Below, piece after piece: positions 42,262 through 54,593 of a stretch of DNA of 64,000 bases. Origin of the DNA: Cavenderia fasciculata (lineage: Eukaryota; Evosea; Eumycetozoa; Acytosteliales; Cavenderiaceae); NCBI RefSeq assembly GCF_000203815.1, contig NW_004457718.1:847336-911335 (forward strand), in the 5' to 3' direction. A program made the translations under genes and the position numbers. Under the pieces are notes generated by a model that was given only the letters and a program-made list of their open reading frames with translations, did not search any database and was not told where the DNA came from. The stretch's first letter is position 1. Every line of letters starts with the position of its first letter.

Positions 42262-44454
42262 ATGAATCCAGAATTTAGAAAGAAATTTTCATATGAGATA
42301 TCTGAATGGATGCGGTACAAGTTGATGATTATATTTAATGAAATGAACATGGTGATCACAAATAATAATAATAATAATATTACATTTATTAATTTGTTTA
42401 GGTTAACAGTTATTAAAAGATTAATATTCAATCATGTTAGAGACATATCGATATATAAACAAGGTGTTGGTGCAAGAAGACATGGAGGACATGAAACACA
42501 ATCACTAAAAGGAAGTGATATTGTAATGTTACCAGATTTTGGTATGATCTCTAGATTTGCAATGACATGGGACTTTATCAAACATTATCTACCCGACAAT
42601 GATAAAGCAGTTGATATTAATATCAAGATGACAATGAAAACAAGAGGTAATGCAATCAGTCACTATTGTAAACATACAAGATCAAACTTGGAAACTCTCA
42701 TACATCTGATTGATGATTGGTCACCTGATTTTGATCCAAACTCTTATTGGGGTATAGTATCATCGTTGGCAAGTAATAATCGTTATGATATATTGGAATA
42801 CCTTATCAAGAAGTACCCAAACATTGGAGTGTTTAATGCAATGGAAAGTGCAGTGGTCAGTGGCAGTCTACCAATCGTTCAACTATTACAATCTTTCAAG
42901 AAACCTGCACTCAATACTATAGTCAATGCAATCAATATAGCTGCAGACTATGGTCATCTCAATGTAATCACTTATTTGCACGAAATGAATAATAATTCAA
43001 ATATTGGCAAATCAAATTATTATGAAACTAGTACTATTGCAAGTTCAAAAGGTCATTTACATGTTTTAAAGGTAAATATACAAATATAGAAGAAACAATG
43101 AATTTATATTAATGTATTAATGTTTATTTAGTTTCTACATGAAAATGGGTATCCATTCTATTACGAGGCAATGGACAAGGCAGCTGCAAATGGTTATATA
43201 GAAATTGTAAAGGTATTTATTTAAATAATAATAATAATAATAATAGATGTATTGTATTTATTTATTTATATTTATATTTACCCAATATATTATTAGTTTC
43301 TACATGAAAATAGATCAGAAGGATGTTCAAAACAAGCAATGGATAAAGCAAATAGTTTAGAGATGATTCAATATCTTCATACACATCGTACAGAGGGATG
43401 CTCAAAACAAGCTATGGATAATGCTAGTGGATGTGGTAAATTGGATGTCGTTAAATGGTTACATGAGAATAGAAGTGAGGGTTGTAGTACTGGTGCAATG
43501 GATCATGCAAAAACCTTTGAGATTGTTCAATATCTTCATACACATCGTACCGAGGGATGCACAAAAGAAGCCATCGACACTGCTTCATTGATTGGTAGAT
43601 TGGATACAGTAGAGTTTCTTCATTTCCATCGTACTGAAGGTGCAACTAAAAGAGCAATGGATTGTGCTGCCTACTCTGGCCATTTAAATATTTTACAAGT
43701 ACCCTATCTATCTATCTACCCATGTCAAATTAATTAATGAATTATTAATTATTCTTTTTTTTTTTTAAACCTACTATATATAGTTTTTGTATGAAAATAG
43801 AACAGAAGGATGTACAACAATGCAAGTTATGGATAATGTTATAAGTGATCATAAATGCAATATTGAAATTATTTCATTTCTACATGATCATCTTGGTGTT
43901 ACTTGTACGGCTGATTCTGCCAATTATTCTGCGATGAATGGAAGATTGGATATCATCCAATATTTACATCAACATTACAGTTCAGCAGCATCCAACAATA
44001 ATATTAATATATGGTCAACCAAGGTAATGGATAATGCAGCAGAATATGGTCATATTGACATTGTTAAAGTGAGTATATCTATAGTACTATAAATAGATAA
44101 ATATGCAAATATAAATATAAATTAAAATAATTAATTTCTCTCTTTCTTTTTCTCTCTGTTCTCTTTGATTATTAATTTTAGTGGTTACATTTAAATCGAA
44201 CAGAAGGATGTACAACTGATGCTATGGATAAAGCTGCACTAAAGGGTAAAATGGAGATGGTTAAAGTATGTTGTAACTTATATAATTCAACTAAATATTT
44301 ATATTAATATTAATATTAATTAATTATTTAGTGGTTACATTTAAATAGAACAGAGGGATGTACAGAGCAAGTGTTGGTATCACCTCGATCATATTTGAAT
44401 ACAGTCCTTTATCTATTGGATAACAAACTAGTCAAACCAAAAGATTATAATTAA
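42262..44454 (+). CDS. Ankyrin-like repeat protein 4, 594 aa, six exons
   Basis: Exons 42262-43071, 43132-43212, 43297-43698, 43784-44068, 44182-44265 and 44332-44454. By comparison with paralogues the true start may be the in-frame ATG at 42343, which would remove 27 residues. The N-terminal domain is the most diverged of the six (LIFNHVRDISIYKQ; LKGSDIVMLPDFGMISRFAMTW). Exon 3 alternates FLHxHRTEGCxKxAMD and WLHENRSEGC repeats. The C-terminal cap is shorter than in the other genes, ending at VKPKDYN, so the last 40 residues seen in paralogues are missing. Confidence 0.83.
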
Positions 44455-44644
44455 AATTATAGTTTTCTATGTACATTTTGAAATAATAATTTAAAACCTG
44501 TTGAACCAACAAGTTGTAAGTAGTAGAATACAATAAAAATTATCTATTGAATATTATTTGTTAAATCTTACCCTTAATGTTGTACTTTCTTACTTTATTA
44601 AGTAAGTGTGACAAGAGAGAGGAGAGCCGTGGCGACTGACCAAA

Positions 44645-44718
44645 TACTCTAACCAAGTCATCACCAAGAAATAGAGTTGTAACAAGAGCAATGAAATGGT
44701 GGTGACTTGGTTAGAGTA
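44645..44718. ncRNA. Hairpin with 22-bp stem, possible small-RNA precursor
   Basis: TACTCTAACCAAGTCATCAC at the left pairs with GTGGTGACTTGGTTAGAGTA at the right. There is one mismatch over 22 bp and the loop is 30 bases. The size and the near-perfect stem are like a miRNA-type precursor; a small inverted-repeat transposon remnant is the alternative. Confidence 0.4.
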
Positions 44719-45088
44719 GATGAATATGTGTATCGGACAATGAATACCTATAAGGTGGTTATTGCGTGATGTATCCAAATATTAAAACTTGTTACTATTT
44801 AACCATTTGACTGTGACCATGTAATGACGAACCTGTGAGTCAAGATACCTAATTAATGCTACGTTACTTACAATATTTATTAACCACTCTTTCTTCCAAA
44901 ATCTATTGTTGAATCTTGTTGGATCATTGATATATTCATTCTTTTACTCTATAATATATATAACTTGATGTTCTTTGGTACATACTTCTCGCGAATGGTG
45001 CATAACTCTTTGCTTTGTATTAGCATTTGGTATAATGAAGAACCAATTTTAAGAATTTAAACATTCTGATGTGACTTAAAATTGTAGT

Positions 45089-45282
45089 ATGATTCTAATA
45101 CTGCTGCAGTTGATTGTTGTACTCGCCTCATTGACATCAATGCTCTTCGCGATGAAGACCAAGCCTGTTTGACTGCAAAGGCCAATCTCCACCTCGAGTG
45201 CATCAAAAAGAAACAAGAACAACAAAGACTAATTAATGTTCGAAATGGGTCTTGTCATCTGGTATCGGTCCATTTTCAATAA
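45089..45282 (+). pseudogene. Orphan coding-like exon fragment
   Basis: After TTAAAATTGTAG (a fair acceptor), a frame runs 64 codons to TAA. Its composition is clearly protein-like (NTAAVDCCTRLIDINALRDE, then AKANLHLECIKKKQEQQ) and its C-rich codon use is unlike the surrounding spacer. No start, no upstream exon and no family are visible, so it is probably a dispersed gene fragment. Its 3' part forms the left arm of the 33-bp inverted repeat. Confidence 0.4.
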
Positions 45283-45326
45283 TGATTATAATGATTAATT
45301 AGTCTTTGTTGTTCTTGTTTCTTTTT
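45205..45326. repeat. Perfect 33-bp inverted repeat (hairpin)
   Basis: 45205-45237 is the exact reverse complement of 45294-45326, separated by 56 bases. The left arm overlaps the orphan exon, so the right arm is an inverted copy of coding-like sequence. Transcription would give a long double-stranded RNA stem. Confidence 0.9.
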
Positions 45327-45403
45327 GTTATCATTATTGAAGAATAGAAATTTTTTTTTTCAAATCTTTTGAAAATGTACGAGATAGATACACAAATACA
45401 TAA

Positions 45404-46266
45404 ATGACCACCACTATTAATACATTTCATAGTATCATTGCACAATCATACATTAGACAATTAATATTCAATCATGTACAAGTAATATCAAAACAAATAG
45501 GAGGAATTGATATAAAGGATCCAAAGAAAAATCGATCTTTACAAGGTCGAGATATTGTAAAGTTACCTCATCTTGGTATGATTGCTCGTTATGCAATGCC
45601 ATGGGACTTTATCAAACATTATTTACCACCCGACAAGGATAGTGGTGCAGTATTGTTTGAAAGAAGAATGCATTCAATTACAAAGTATTGTGGTCATCGA
45701 AATGCAACATTGGATACACTCGTACAACTTTTGAAATGGTCACCTGATTATGATCCAATCGCCACCGACAACAAACAAGGGCACCTCTTTCATAGATACT
45801 ATTCGTATCTAGATACTGCTCTTGTAGAGTCTGGTAACATTGACATTATAAATCATATCTTGTCTAGGTTTCCAAACTTCAAAATTAAAGATATGGATGG
45901 TGCTGCTCAAAATGGTCATTTATCGGTCGTAAAGCTACTACATTCTAGAGGTGTAACCTCTACTTGTAGTGCAATGGATTTGGCTGCTCAAAATGGCCAT
46001 TTATCTATTGTAACTTGGTTACATGAGAATACAACTCAAGGATGTACTCAATCAGCCATCTCCAATGCTGCAGAAAATGGTCATTTAGAGATTGTAAAGG
46101 TATGAACGATTAATATACTTCATGAAGTATATATATTTTATTAAAATGATTAATTATTGTCGTTTTTTATAGTTTCTTCATTTTAATCGTAAAGAAGGAT
46201 GCACAACCGATGCTCTTGATGGTGCAGCGTCAAATGGTCATTTAGAGATTGTAAAGGTTAGTATAG

Positions 46267-46330
<64 letters not shown>

Positions 46331-47684
46331 GTTATATCGAATCATCCATTTTGACTAATCAATCAATTTTATAGTTTCTTCATTATAATCGAACTGAGGG
46401 ATGTACAACTGATGCTCTTGATTTGGCATCAGAATGTGGTCATTTTGAAATTATCAAAGTATTTATATATATAGCATTACAAAGACAAGATATCAGAACA
46501 ATAACAATACTAATACTTTATTATTTTATTAGTTTTTACATTATAATCGTACAGAGGGATGTACTTTTAATGCTATGGATTATGCATCATCGTCAGGCCA
46601 TTTGGAAATATTAAAGGTATTTAAAATATAAATTATATATTGATTGAAATGGAACGGATCAAGAGTACTAATTAACCAATGAACTATTATAGTTTCTTCA
46701 TGAAAATAGAACTGAAGGATGTAGTACCTATGCGATGGATAATGCTCACAACTTAGATATTCTTATCTTTCTTGACAAAAATCGTACAGAAGGTGCAACT
46801 ACTCATGCAATGGATAATGCTGCTAGATTTGGAGGAAATGAAAAATTAGATTTAATTAAATACCTTCATGAAAATAGATCTGAAGGTGCAACTACCAATG
46901 CTATAGACTATGCTTCAGGTAATTCTAATATGGAAATTATAAAGGTATAAATTTATAATTTAATAATTAATGTAGTAATTAATTAATTAATATACATTTA
47001 CTAACCTAAACTTATTTGTTACTATAGTTTTTATATGAAAATAGAACTGAAGGATGTTCAAGAGATGCTATAGATTATGCAATTCGAAATAACAGCAAGA
47101 TAGAGTTGATTGAATTTCTACGCGATAAACTAAATGCTCAATGTTCAGCTGCTGCAGTTCGATTTGCAATTTCAAATGGAAGATTGGATATTATTCAATA
47201 TTTGCATCAACATTTTTCATTAGATACATCGATATGGGAAGGTTATCCAATTAATTTGGCAGCATTACATAGTCAATTTGAAATTATTAAAGTAAATAGA
47301 GAGAAAGAAAAAAAGAGAAAAAGAGAAAGATGAATATTATTATTTATCAATTAACCTTTTCTTTTATTTTATTTCTTTTTTTTGTAGTTTTTACATTATA
47401 ATCTTCGAACAGAAGAACAATGTTCAACGAATGCGATTGATGATGCTGCTACAAAAGCAGGAAATTTAGAGATTATCAAATGGCTTCATCAAAATCGGTC
47501 AGAAGGATGCACAGAGTTTGCTTTGTGTTTAAGTCATGCCAATACTGAAGAGATTGTTCAGTACTTTTTAGAAAACGATATGATCCCTAGAAACAAGTTA
47601 AACAAACGATTCGTCGAGCATCTCTCTTATTTTTCTTATTATGAGGTAGCTGCCTTGGTCAATCAATTCTTACAGTCCAAATAA
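45404..47684 (+). CDS. Ankyrin-like repeat protein 5, 586 aa, seven exons
   Basis: Exons 45404-46099, 46173-46256, 46375-46458, 46533-46616, 46693-46944, 47028-47291 and 47388-47684. Exons 2, 3 and 4 are each exactly 84 bp and each encode one 28-residue repeat beginning FLHFNR or FLHYNR and ending VK or IK. The N-terminal domain is complete (IRQLIFNHVQVISKQ; LQGRDIVKLPHLGMIARYAMPW; LFERRMHSITKYCGHRNATL). The C-terminal cap reads VQYFLENDMIPRNKLNK. Intron 2 holds a (AAT)n run. Confidence 0.87.
46267..46330 (+). repeat. (AAT)n microsatellite in intron 2 of ankyrin-like gene 5
   Basis: About 20 AAT/ATA units inside an otherwise ordinary short intron. Confidence 0.92.
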
Positions 47685-47757
47685 ATTTAACTCTAGAGTG
47701 AAAAACAACTTTATCTATTCCACAGTCAATCAATTTTGTTATCATTTAACTTGGATT

Positions 47758-50700
47758 TTATTTTTTAAACATTGAAGCCAAACTTTTGTTATTTTTAAAT
47801 TTACCAGCAAGTAAAGAGAATATATCATTGGCCAACTGATTATTTTCCTTTTCTTTTTCCGAGGCACCCTTACGAGAGGTTGCAGACATGACTCTTTTAA
47901 TTTGGTAAACCATTTGTTTGAGATGGACTTCAATTTTTTTGAGTGTACTAGACAGCGCAATCTTGTTGAGTGCTTCAAGATATTTGTGGGTAGCTTCAAC
48001 GTCTTGATTGAGCGAGGACATTTGGGCGAGGATAATGGGTAAAATGAGTTGAGTGGATTCACTGACTTGCTTTGGTTGAGCAAAGAGACAGTAAGACACA
48101 CATGTGTCAGACAATTTGGGTCTGCACATTGGGTTGTCTCGAATTGCCTTGGCAAAAGATGGCAGGGCCGTTTCGATGGCAGGAACAGCATTTTGACGGT
48201 TGAGTTCGATTGTTGTTGCTATCAACTCTGACGCTCTTTCGAAAAGTTTGTTTCGAGATCCAGGTTCTGGTTGGTTGCCCAATGAGATCTTGTCAATAAG
48301 AGTTATAAAGGATTGGCTGGTGATGTCCATCATTTGGGCTTTCGACAGTCCGTAATAGCCGGACATCTCCACTAGCTCTGTCGAATGTTCGATTTTGACC
48401 GTCGACCAAGTATCTCTTGACGAGACGAGATCCAAAAAGAACAGATTATAGTAGGATCTTGTTTTTGTTGCGAGTGGGCCAAATTTGTGGCGGCAAATGT
48501 TGTATAGGTGTGGGGTCAGGACACATGCACGCCCGTGGACTTCAAAGTGTTCGTCGACAACCATTTTGGGAATAAACACAAGGCTTTCAAAGTATGGTGT
48601 CAACAACTTGGCATCGACATGCTCGCATATCGCACACAGCAACCGTAGACCCATAATCTTTTTTTCATTTGGACGATTTTGTTTAAAGCAATAGCCTAGA
48701 ATGAGTTTGATTGTAAATGGCAAGTACAATGCAAAATCACTCTTTAACACTTTGCAAATCTCTTCCAATGCAAGAAAGAATTTCTTTTCTACGCCAACAT
48801 AGCCATCGATGTCGGTTGCCATTGTTTGCATCATTTGGTAAACGTCTCTTTTCAACATTTTCTTGTCACCAGTTTGTGTTGTTGCTAATTCTACCAATGC
48901 ATCCAATGCAACATTACGAATTCTCGATTCAATAACAATATTTGTAATTAATTTGATAGTCTCTTTAGAAAATAATTTATAATACTAAATAAAAATAATT
49001 AATTAATATAAAAAGAGCAGATGGTTGTTGATTAGGGTTTCTTTTCATCACATGTGTTGGACTTACAGGTTTAAAATCAATTTTTTTATCTCTAATCATA
49101 TAGATAATATTAATCAATACATATTCATTGACAGAAGGTTCTCCAAGATTTACAAGATACTCCAAGTTACTAATGATGGTATCTTTGTGTTTGATTTGAA
49201 CGTTTCCAACCTTGTTAAAAGTGGTAAGGAAACTACAAAAGACAATGCGGCTACGATTAGCATTGGTATGTCTTACCAAATAACCTAGGGATTCAAAAAT
49301 TTCTGAGGAATAGGATTCAGTAATAGTATCCTTAAATGAACACAATAAATCACCCAAAGCCCATTGAACTCTTGGATCTTCATCTTTTGATCTATCTAAT
49401 AAACATCTAATAAAAAAATAAAAAAATATTAATAATTTATAATTTTTTTTTTTTTTGAAATTCTACCAACCTCATAAAATCTTTTGTAATTAAATTTGGA
49501 GAGATTGTTTTGGCCGTTGGCGTTATTGATTCTATAGCAATACATCTAACACTCCAATCAGGTGATTTTAAAAGATTTGGTATTTTTTTTAGGAAAATGG
49601 AGATGGCTCTATTACCCAGGCATTCATGATGAGGCAGCTGTTTAAAGATGGCTAGTTGTTCAACTTCAGATTCGACGGGGAATACTCTTCTTTCCCACTC
49701 CTTCAACTCCAAAGTAGTAGTTGCCAAGATTGCCATCCATTTGTATGCCATATCGACCAATTTATCAATCCTTTGATCTGCATTTTTCCAAACATTGTCA
49801 TTTGCCACGATCGAGACGTAAATGATAGTAAAGAGTTGGTTGTAAATCTCTTTGCTAATGTCAGACTTCTCGTCCAATGCACGAAGAAAGGCATCGGAAA
49901 AATTGGTGACCTGCGATTCCGTGATCCACAACCGCTGTTTATGTTTGACATCGTCCACGAGGAAACTAACCAGACCTTTGGCAGAGTCGTCCTTTTGTTT
50001 GATGGCATATTCCAACACTGGAATCACATCATCCGTCAGACGTTGAAAGATTAGTTTTTGTGGGTACGGTGCCGAGTTCATGACCAACGTTGCTGTTCGT
50101 AGTGCCTTGTATTTAACCTTGTCCGATTGATCACCTTTTAAACATCCTTGCAACGCCCTCTCGATCAACAATGCCATTTCCTTTGATCTATTTTTATCTG
50201 CAGTATAAACTGATCCCAGTACAACAAGTGCATTTCCCTTTAAATTATCATTCTTTTGTACTTTTGTTGATGTTTCCATAAAATTAAATATTTCTTTCCA
50301 GTCACCTTAAAAAATAAAAAGAAGATAAATAAAAGATTATATTATTATTATTATATATATATATATTTTTTATATATATATTTATATACCTACCTCTATT
50401 ATAAATAGCAGACATTGAATCTGTAATGCCTTTTAAAACAGAGGTCGGTTGCTCAACCTTTATAAATCTAATCAACTCTATTTGGATAAATTCCCTTGTT
50501 TCACTATCGAAATGTGACCATGAATTATTAATACAATCTTTTAAAAAATCTAAAGCGTGACGTTTTGTCTAAGATAAAGAGAGAGAGAGAGAGATAAAGA
50601 ATTTGTGCTAATATTAATAATAAATAATAATCATATGATTATTATACTAGTTGTTTTGTTTTCTTTTCTATTTCTATTTTACCTTTTCATTAATTGAACT

Positions 50701-50868
50701 ATCTTCACAGATTTGCAATATCCAATGAGTTACTCGATCATTTTGATTACCTATAGCTTTGTTTAATTTTCGATTTACTTCCGATACATGTGCATCTTCA
50801 TTAAATGTTGCAAAGAAATTAATAAATTCAGGAGGTACTGATGATGATGTGTTTTTAGAGTTATTCAT
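47758..50868 (-). CDS. Alpha-solenoid (HEAT/ARM-like) protein, 920 aa, five exons
   Basis: Minus-strand exons 50683-50868, 50394-50568, 49471-50305, 49067-49406 and 47758-48984 join to 921 codons. The product is almost wholly helical, with repeated pairs of amphipathic helices and HEAT-like turns (LLKSPDWSVRCIAIESITP; RDPRVQWALGDLLC; RIRNVALDALVELA). No catalytic motif, signal peptide or membrane segment is seen. Such solenoids are scaffolds or transport adaptors; I do not recognise the specific family. It is tail-to-tail with ankyrin-like gene 5 (73 bp between stops). Codon use is balanced and the frame intact, so it is probably expressed. Confidence 0.78.
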
Positions 50869-51049
50869 CCTCTCTAAACCTTTCTCTTCTAATACCTATA
50901 GGTATCTATTAATAATCTATCTAGAGTTCTCTTTCACTTTGATCTGTACTGTACTATATAGTGAGTGGTATCAGCGAATGAATGAACGAATGTTTTTGTA
51001 AACTAGTTTGTCGATGTGGTGAACATGCACGAATCGAAATTGTCAATTT

Positions 51050-52540
51050 GTAGTATCATCCAATCAAGACAACATTGACAATCGAAATGAAGATGAAAAA
51101 GAAGTATTGGAAAAGAGAATCAAAGATGCAATCACTCTAAACACAACACTAGATTATTTTGGTTATAATATTACTGATGTTGGTGGTGATTGTAAGCCTA
51201 CGTACATTTAATCGTCTAAGATAAAGAAAAGTAGTAGTAGTACCATCCCATGGTCATAGATGTAACAGCTACCATTGATATGATGGGCAACCTATATCCT
51301 GAATGGTTAACATCTCTATACTTCTCCTTCTTTAACATGGTTGTGGAGATTTTCATGATCGCTCCATAGTGTATCCAACAACACACAAATATGTTTGGGT
51401 AATTTAGATAATATGTTTTCATTAAAATCAATCATCATTTGGTGAATCTTGTTCAAATGTATTTGGCATTGTGGTTCTTTTTGCTGGTAAGAAAATGTTG
51501 TATAGAATCGAGTTAATGCAAGTCCAAACAGTTATCTCAGCATCACGGTTCGAGGGGTATCCCAAAATTGACAATATTGATTGTCGTATTTAGTGAATAC
51601 ATGTATTTGATGGCTTTTCCAAATGCCTCCTTTCATAGAGTTTATCATCTTTTCCATTGCATAAATCCTTGATCCCCATTCATCTTGCGCCATTGGTGGT
51701 TCCATCATGAATGTAGATAGAGCAAGGGGTAGAGAGATAGAAGTGTATCGAGATGATAACAGAGTAAATATGAGGGGAGAGATATGAGACAATATACGTA
51801 TGTAGTAAGTAGATTATCGAATATGAGTGTTTAGTCTCATATTTATGGAAAACACGTGACTGAGTGATGACATCGTGTTGTGGTAATTAGTTCCCCTGGT
51901 ACTAACTACTCTGTTTATTAAGAATGATATAAGGTTGGATATCATACATTGATACCTTCCTAGTTATTTAGGTTACTTGGATGGATAGTACTCTGGGAAT
52001 CTTCTATCTATGATCGCTAATCGATATGGCATAGACTACAGATTCTACAATGAATGCCATGAAACGGTCGAATAAGAGTTGGCTGTTTTGGATAACCCCT
52101 TCCTTGGCAACTGCTATATTGACCATGTCGCACATCATTTCGAAATCTCCAAGTTTGCATACATGGTCAACCAAGTGTTGGAAATATGGATGGACAATTT
52201 CAATCATAGTTCTGTTTGTTCCAAAGAATTTGAGCCAGTGTTCTTTTTCAATTGATTGAATTTAGGGATGAGTTGTTTCATGATGGATGGGAGATAAATC
52301 GAAAAATAACTCCAATTAATTGGTCTCTTTAAATGTAGTTGTATAAATATATTCAATTTTCACCAGTTTTGATGATGTATTGTATCAATTCAAATAGATA
52401 TCTTGCAAAATACTTCATACCAACTTTACTCCTATACTTTGGATAACATATGCTTCATCGTTTCTCTTTATTTGATACAATCTCTTTAGCATAATCGGGA
52501 ATATTCGAGATGATACCTGTTGTACGATTAATAGAGGTTG
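51050..52540. pseudogene. Mosaic of duplicated gene fragments
   Basis: 51050-51240 (+) is a near copy of 54000-54195, the 3' end of the F-box-like gene. 51240-51305 (+) copies about 54970-55035 of the secreted glycoprotein gene. About 51310-52540 (-) is a diverged inverted copy of 58250-59475 of the decayed solenoid gene, recognisable from HLVDHVCKL, AKEGV, NSQLLFDRF and GGIW/HQI/VFTK. Frames are broken throughout, so none of these fragments is a gene. Confidence 0.8.
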
Positions 52541-52657
52541 TTATTATTTGTTAGGTTTTTTTTAAAAATTCAATTCATTGTTGGCTTTAGTCTACCCTTT
52601 TTTGATAATTAATTTTTTTTGTTTTATTGTTATTAACCACTCTACTTTTGGTGAAAG

Positions 52658-54080
52658 ATGACATCAATATCTATACCATTAATAATACAATCAGAGATTA
52701 TAGAGTATATACTATCACAAGATGTAACAATAGCATTCAAAAAGAGATATTACAAGTATACTCGTACAGTGACCTATCAATTGGCAATGGTATCTAAACA
52801 TTGGTTTAATGCAGTGTCATCGATGATATCTGCTATTTGGACTCATGATATATTTAGTAACGATGTATCGATATTGGTTAGGATGATGCTCTCTCAATCG
52901 AATCAATACTCTATCATCAAACAACTACGATCATTGTCTTTGGGTGTAAATGCAGGATACATTCAAAACGCATTCTTTGATCTAGTTGATGGCATTTTGA
53001 AACAAAGAATCAATGAAAATCAACCATCAATGCCGTTGGAACACATATTGGTAGTTCCATCTTTCATGACTCGACATGATCTAATTGTTGCTTTTGCCAA
53101 AGCTCTCGACACCACCCAACGATCGTTGTTTCCAAGTCTCAACATTACATTCCATTTGCCACCTTATGACCAAGAATTAGATGATGAAGATGAAGATGAA
53201 GATGAAGAAGAAGAATACTCTCCCGAAGAGGCGATGGAAGTGGCTGAAAAAATATTGGATACCTGCAGAGGTGTCAAAAACATCAAAAAGATCAGAATCT
53301 ATCAACCGCCATCTGATAAAAGACCGGACGAGTATTCCACGTTTGGTACACAAGATCTTTGGGATACTGCTATTAGACTACCCCACAAGACACATCTTCA
53401 GGGGGACCTGTCATATGGACTAGCCCCTGGTATGCTTTTCGAAGTTTTTTCAAAGGAGCATGATGAAGATAGCAATGAAATCGAGTACTTTTGGGCATCC
53501 GATAAAGAACCTCCAGGAAATGTATATGCTCATGAAGATAGAATTGGTATGGCTGAAAAATATGCTGGTTATCCAACTTTTGTTGAAGAACTTTTCACTT
53601 TGATTAGAGAATGCAAAAAAGTAAAATACTTTAATATCTACAGAGTGACACCAAACAACACTGAAATAGATATCAAACAAGGATACATGGAAGCATTCAG
53701 AGACAATACAGTAATGACAACACTCAAATTAAATTATGAATTCTTTTTCACATCGATCATTTCAACCAATATTCTAAGTCAATCATTAGAGAGATTTAAA
53801 ATCATTTTATATCACCATAATATTAAATGTATGTTTATTTATTTATAAAACAATACAAAATTAATTTAAAATATTAATATTAACACTTAATATTTATTTA
53901 TTTAAAATATTTTATATAGTTGATTATAGTGCATTGAATGAATCATTCCTTTTGATTATCAGTCAAAATACACATCCCAATCTTAAACACCTTAAAATTC
54001 AATTTGTAGTATCATCCAACCAAGACAACATTGACAATCGAAATGGAGATGAAAAAGAAGTATTGGAAAAGAGAATTTAA
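52658..54080 (+). CDS. F-box-like dictyostelid protein, 443 aa, probably truncated by a frameshift
   Basis: Exons 52658-53828 and 53920-54080. The N-terminus (IPLIIQSEIIEYILSQD, then QLAMVSKHWFNAVSSM) has the pattern of dictyostelid F-box-like proteins, with a long helical and leucine-rich region and an acidic Asp/Glu run near residues 175-190. The stop at 54078 arises from a small change in AGAATTTAAAGATG. The partial duplicate at 51050-51240 reads AGAATCAAAGATG there and stays open for about 30 more codons. The extant gene may thus lack its original tail, which continues out of frame to about 54175. F-box proteins recruit substrates to SCF ubiquitin ligases, but the F-box call here is moderate. 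Confidence 0.6.
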
Positions 54081-54593
54081 AGATGCAATCACTCTAAACA
54101 CAACACTAGATTATTTTGGTTATAATATTACTGATGTTGGTGGTGATTGTAAGCCTACATTTAATCGTCTAAGATAAAGTAAAGTAGTAGTACCATCCCA
54201 TCAATAAAGTAGTAAATATAATCATAATTATTATTTAATAATTATTGGTAGTATTTTTATTATTATTATGTGCACCAAGATAATAAACTTCACTGCTTTT
54301 CAAAATTAATTTTTGATAACAAAACTCAAGGCCATCTCATCACAGATATGACTTTTCGTTTTGCAACAAACAGATTCTTCTTCTTGTTTGCCTCTTTGCA
54401 TTGGAAGTTTGGATGGTCGGACCAATCAGATTTCGTTGTTTGGTTGTTGTTATCTGAACCGCACACTGATGCCTTGCTCCCTTATTCTTATTCTTGGATG
54501 AACTAACAAACAAACTCATGTTTGTTCTGTTCTAATTTCTTTTATAATGTAACTATTTCAATCAATACAAGTGATAATAATAACAGAAAAAAG
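54081..54593. other. Out-of-frame tail of the F-box-like gene, then spacer
   Basis: 54081-54175 is the former coding tail, matching the duplicate at 51110-51235. The rest is AT-rich promoter and leader for the next gene; the 78-codon frame at 54270 has no coding support. Confidence 0.5.

Larger units (their letters stand above)
44455..45403. other. Intergenic between ankyrin-like genes 4 and 5, with hairpins and an orphan exon
   Basis: Contains two strong inverted repeats (44645-44718 and 45205-45326) and a coding-like fragment at 45089-45282, each listed separately. The rest is AT-rich without a gene. Confidence 0.6.
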
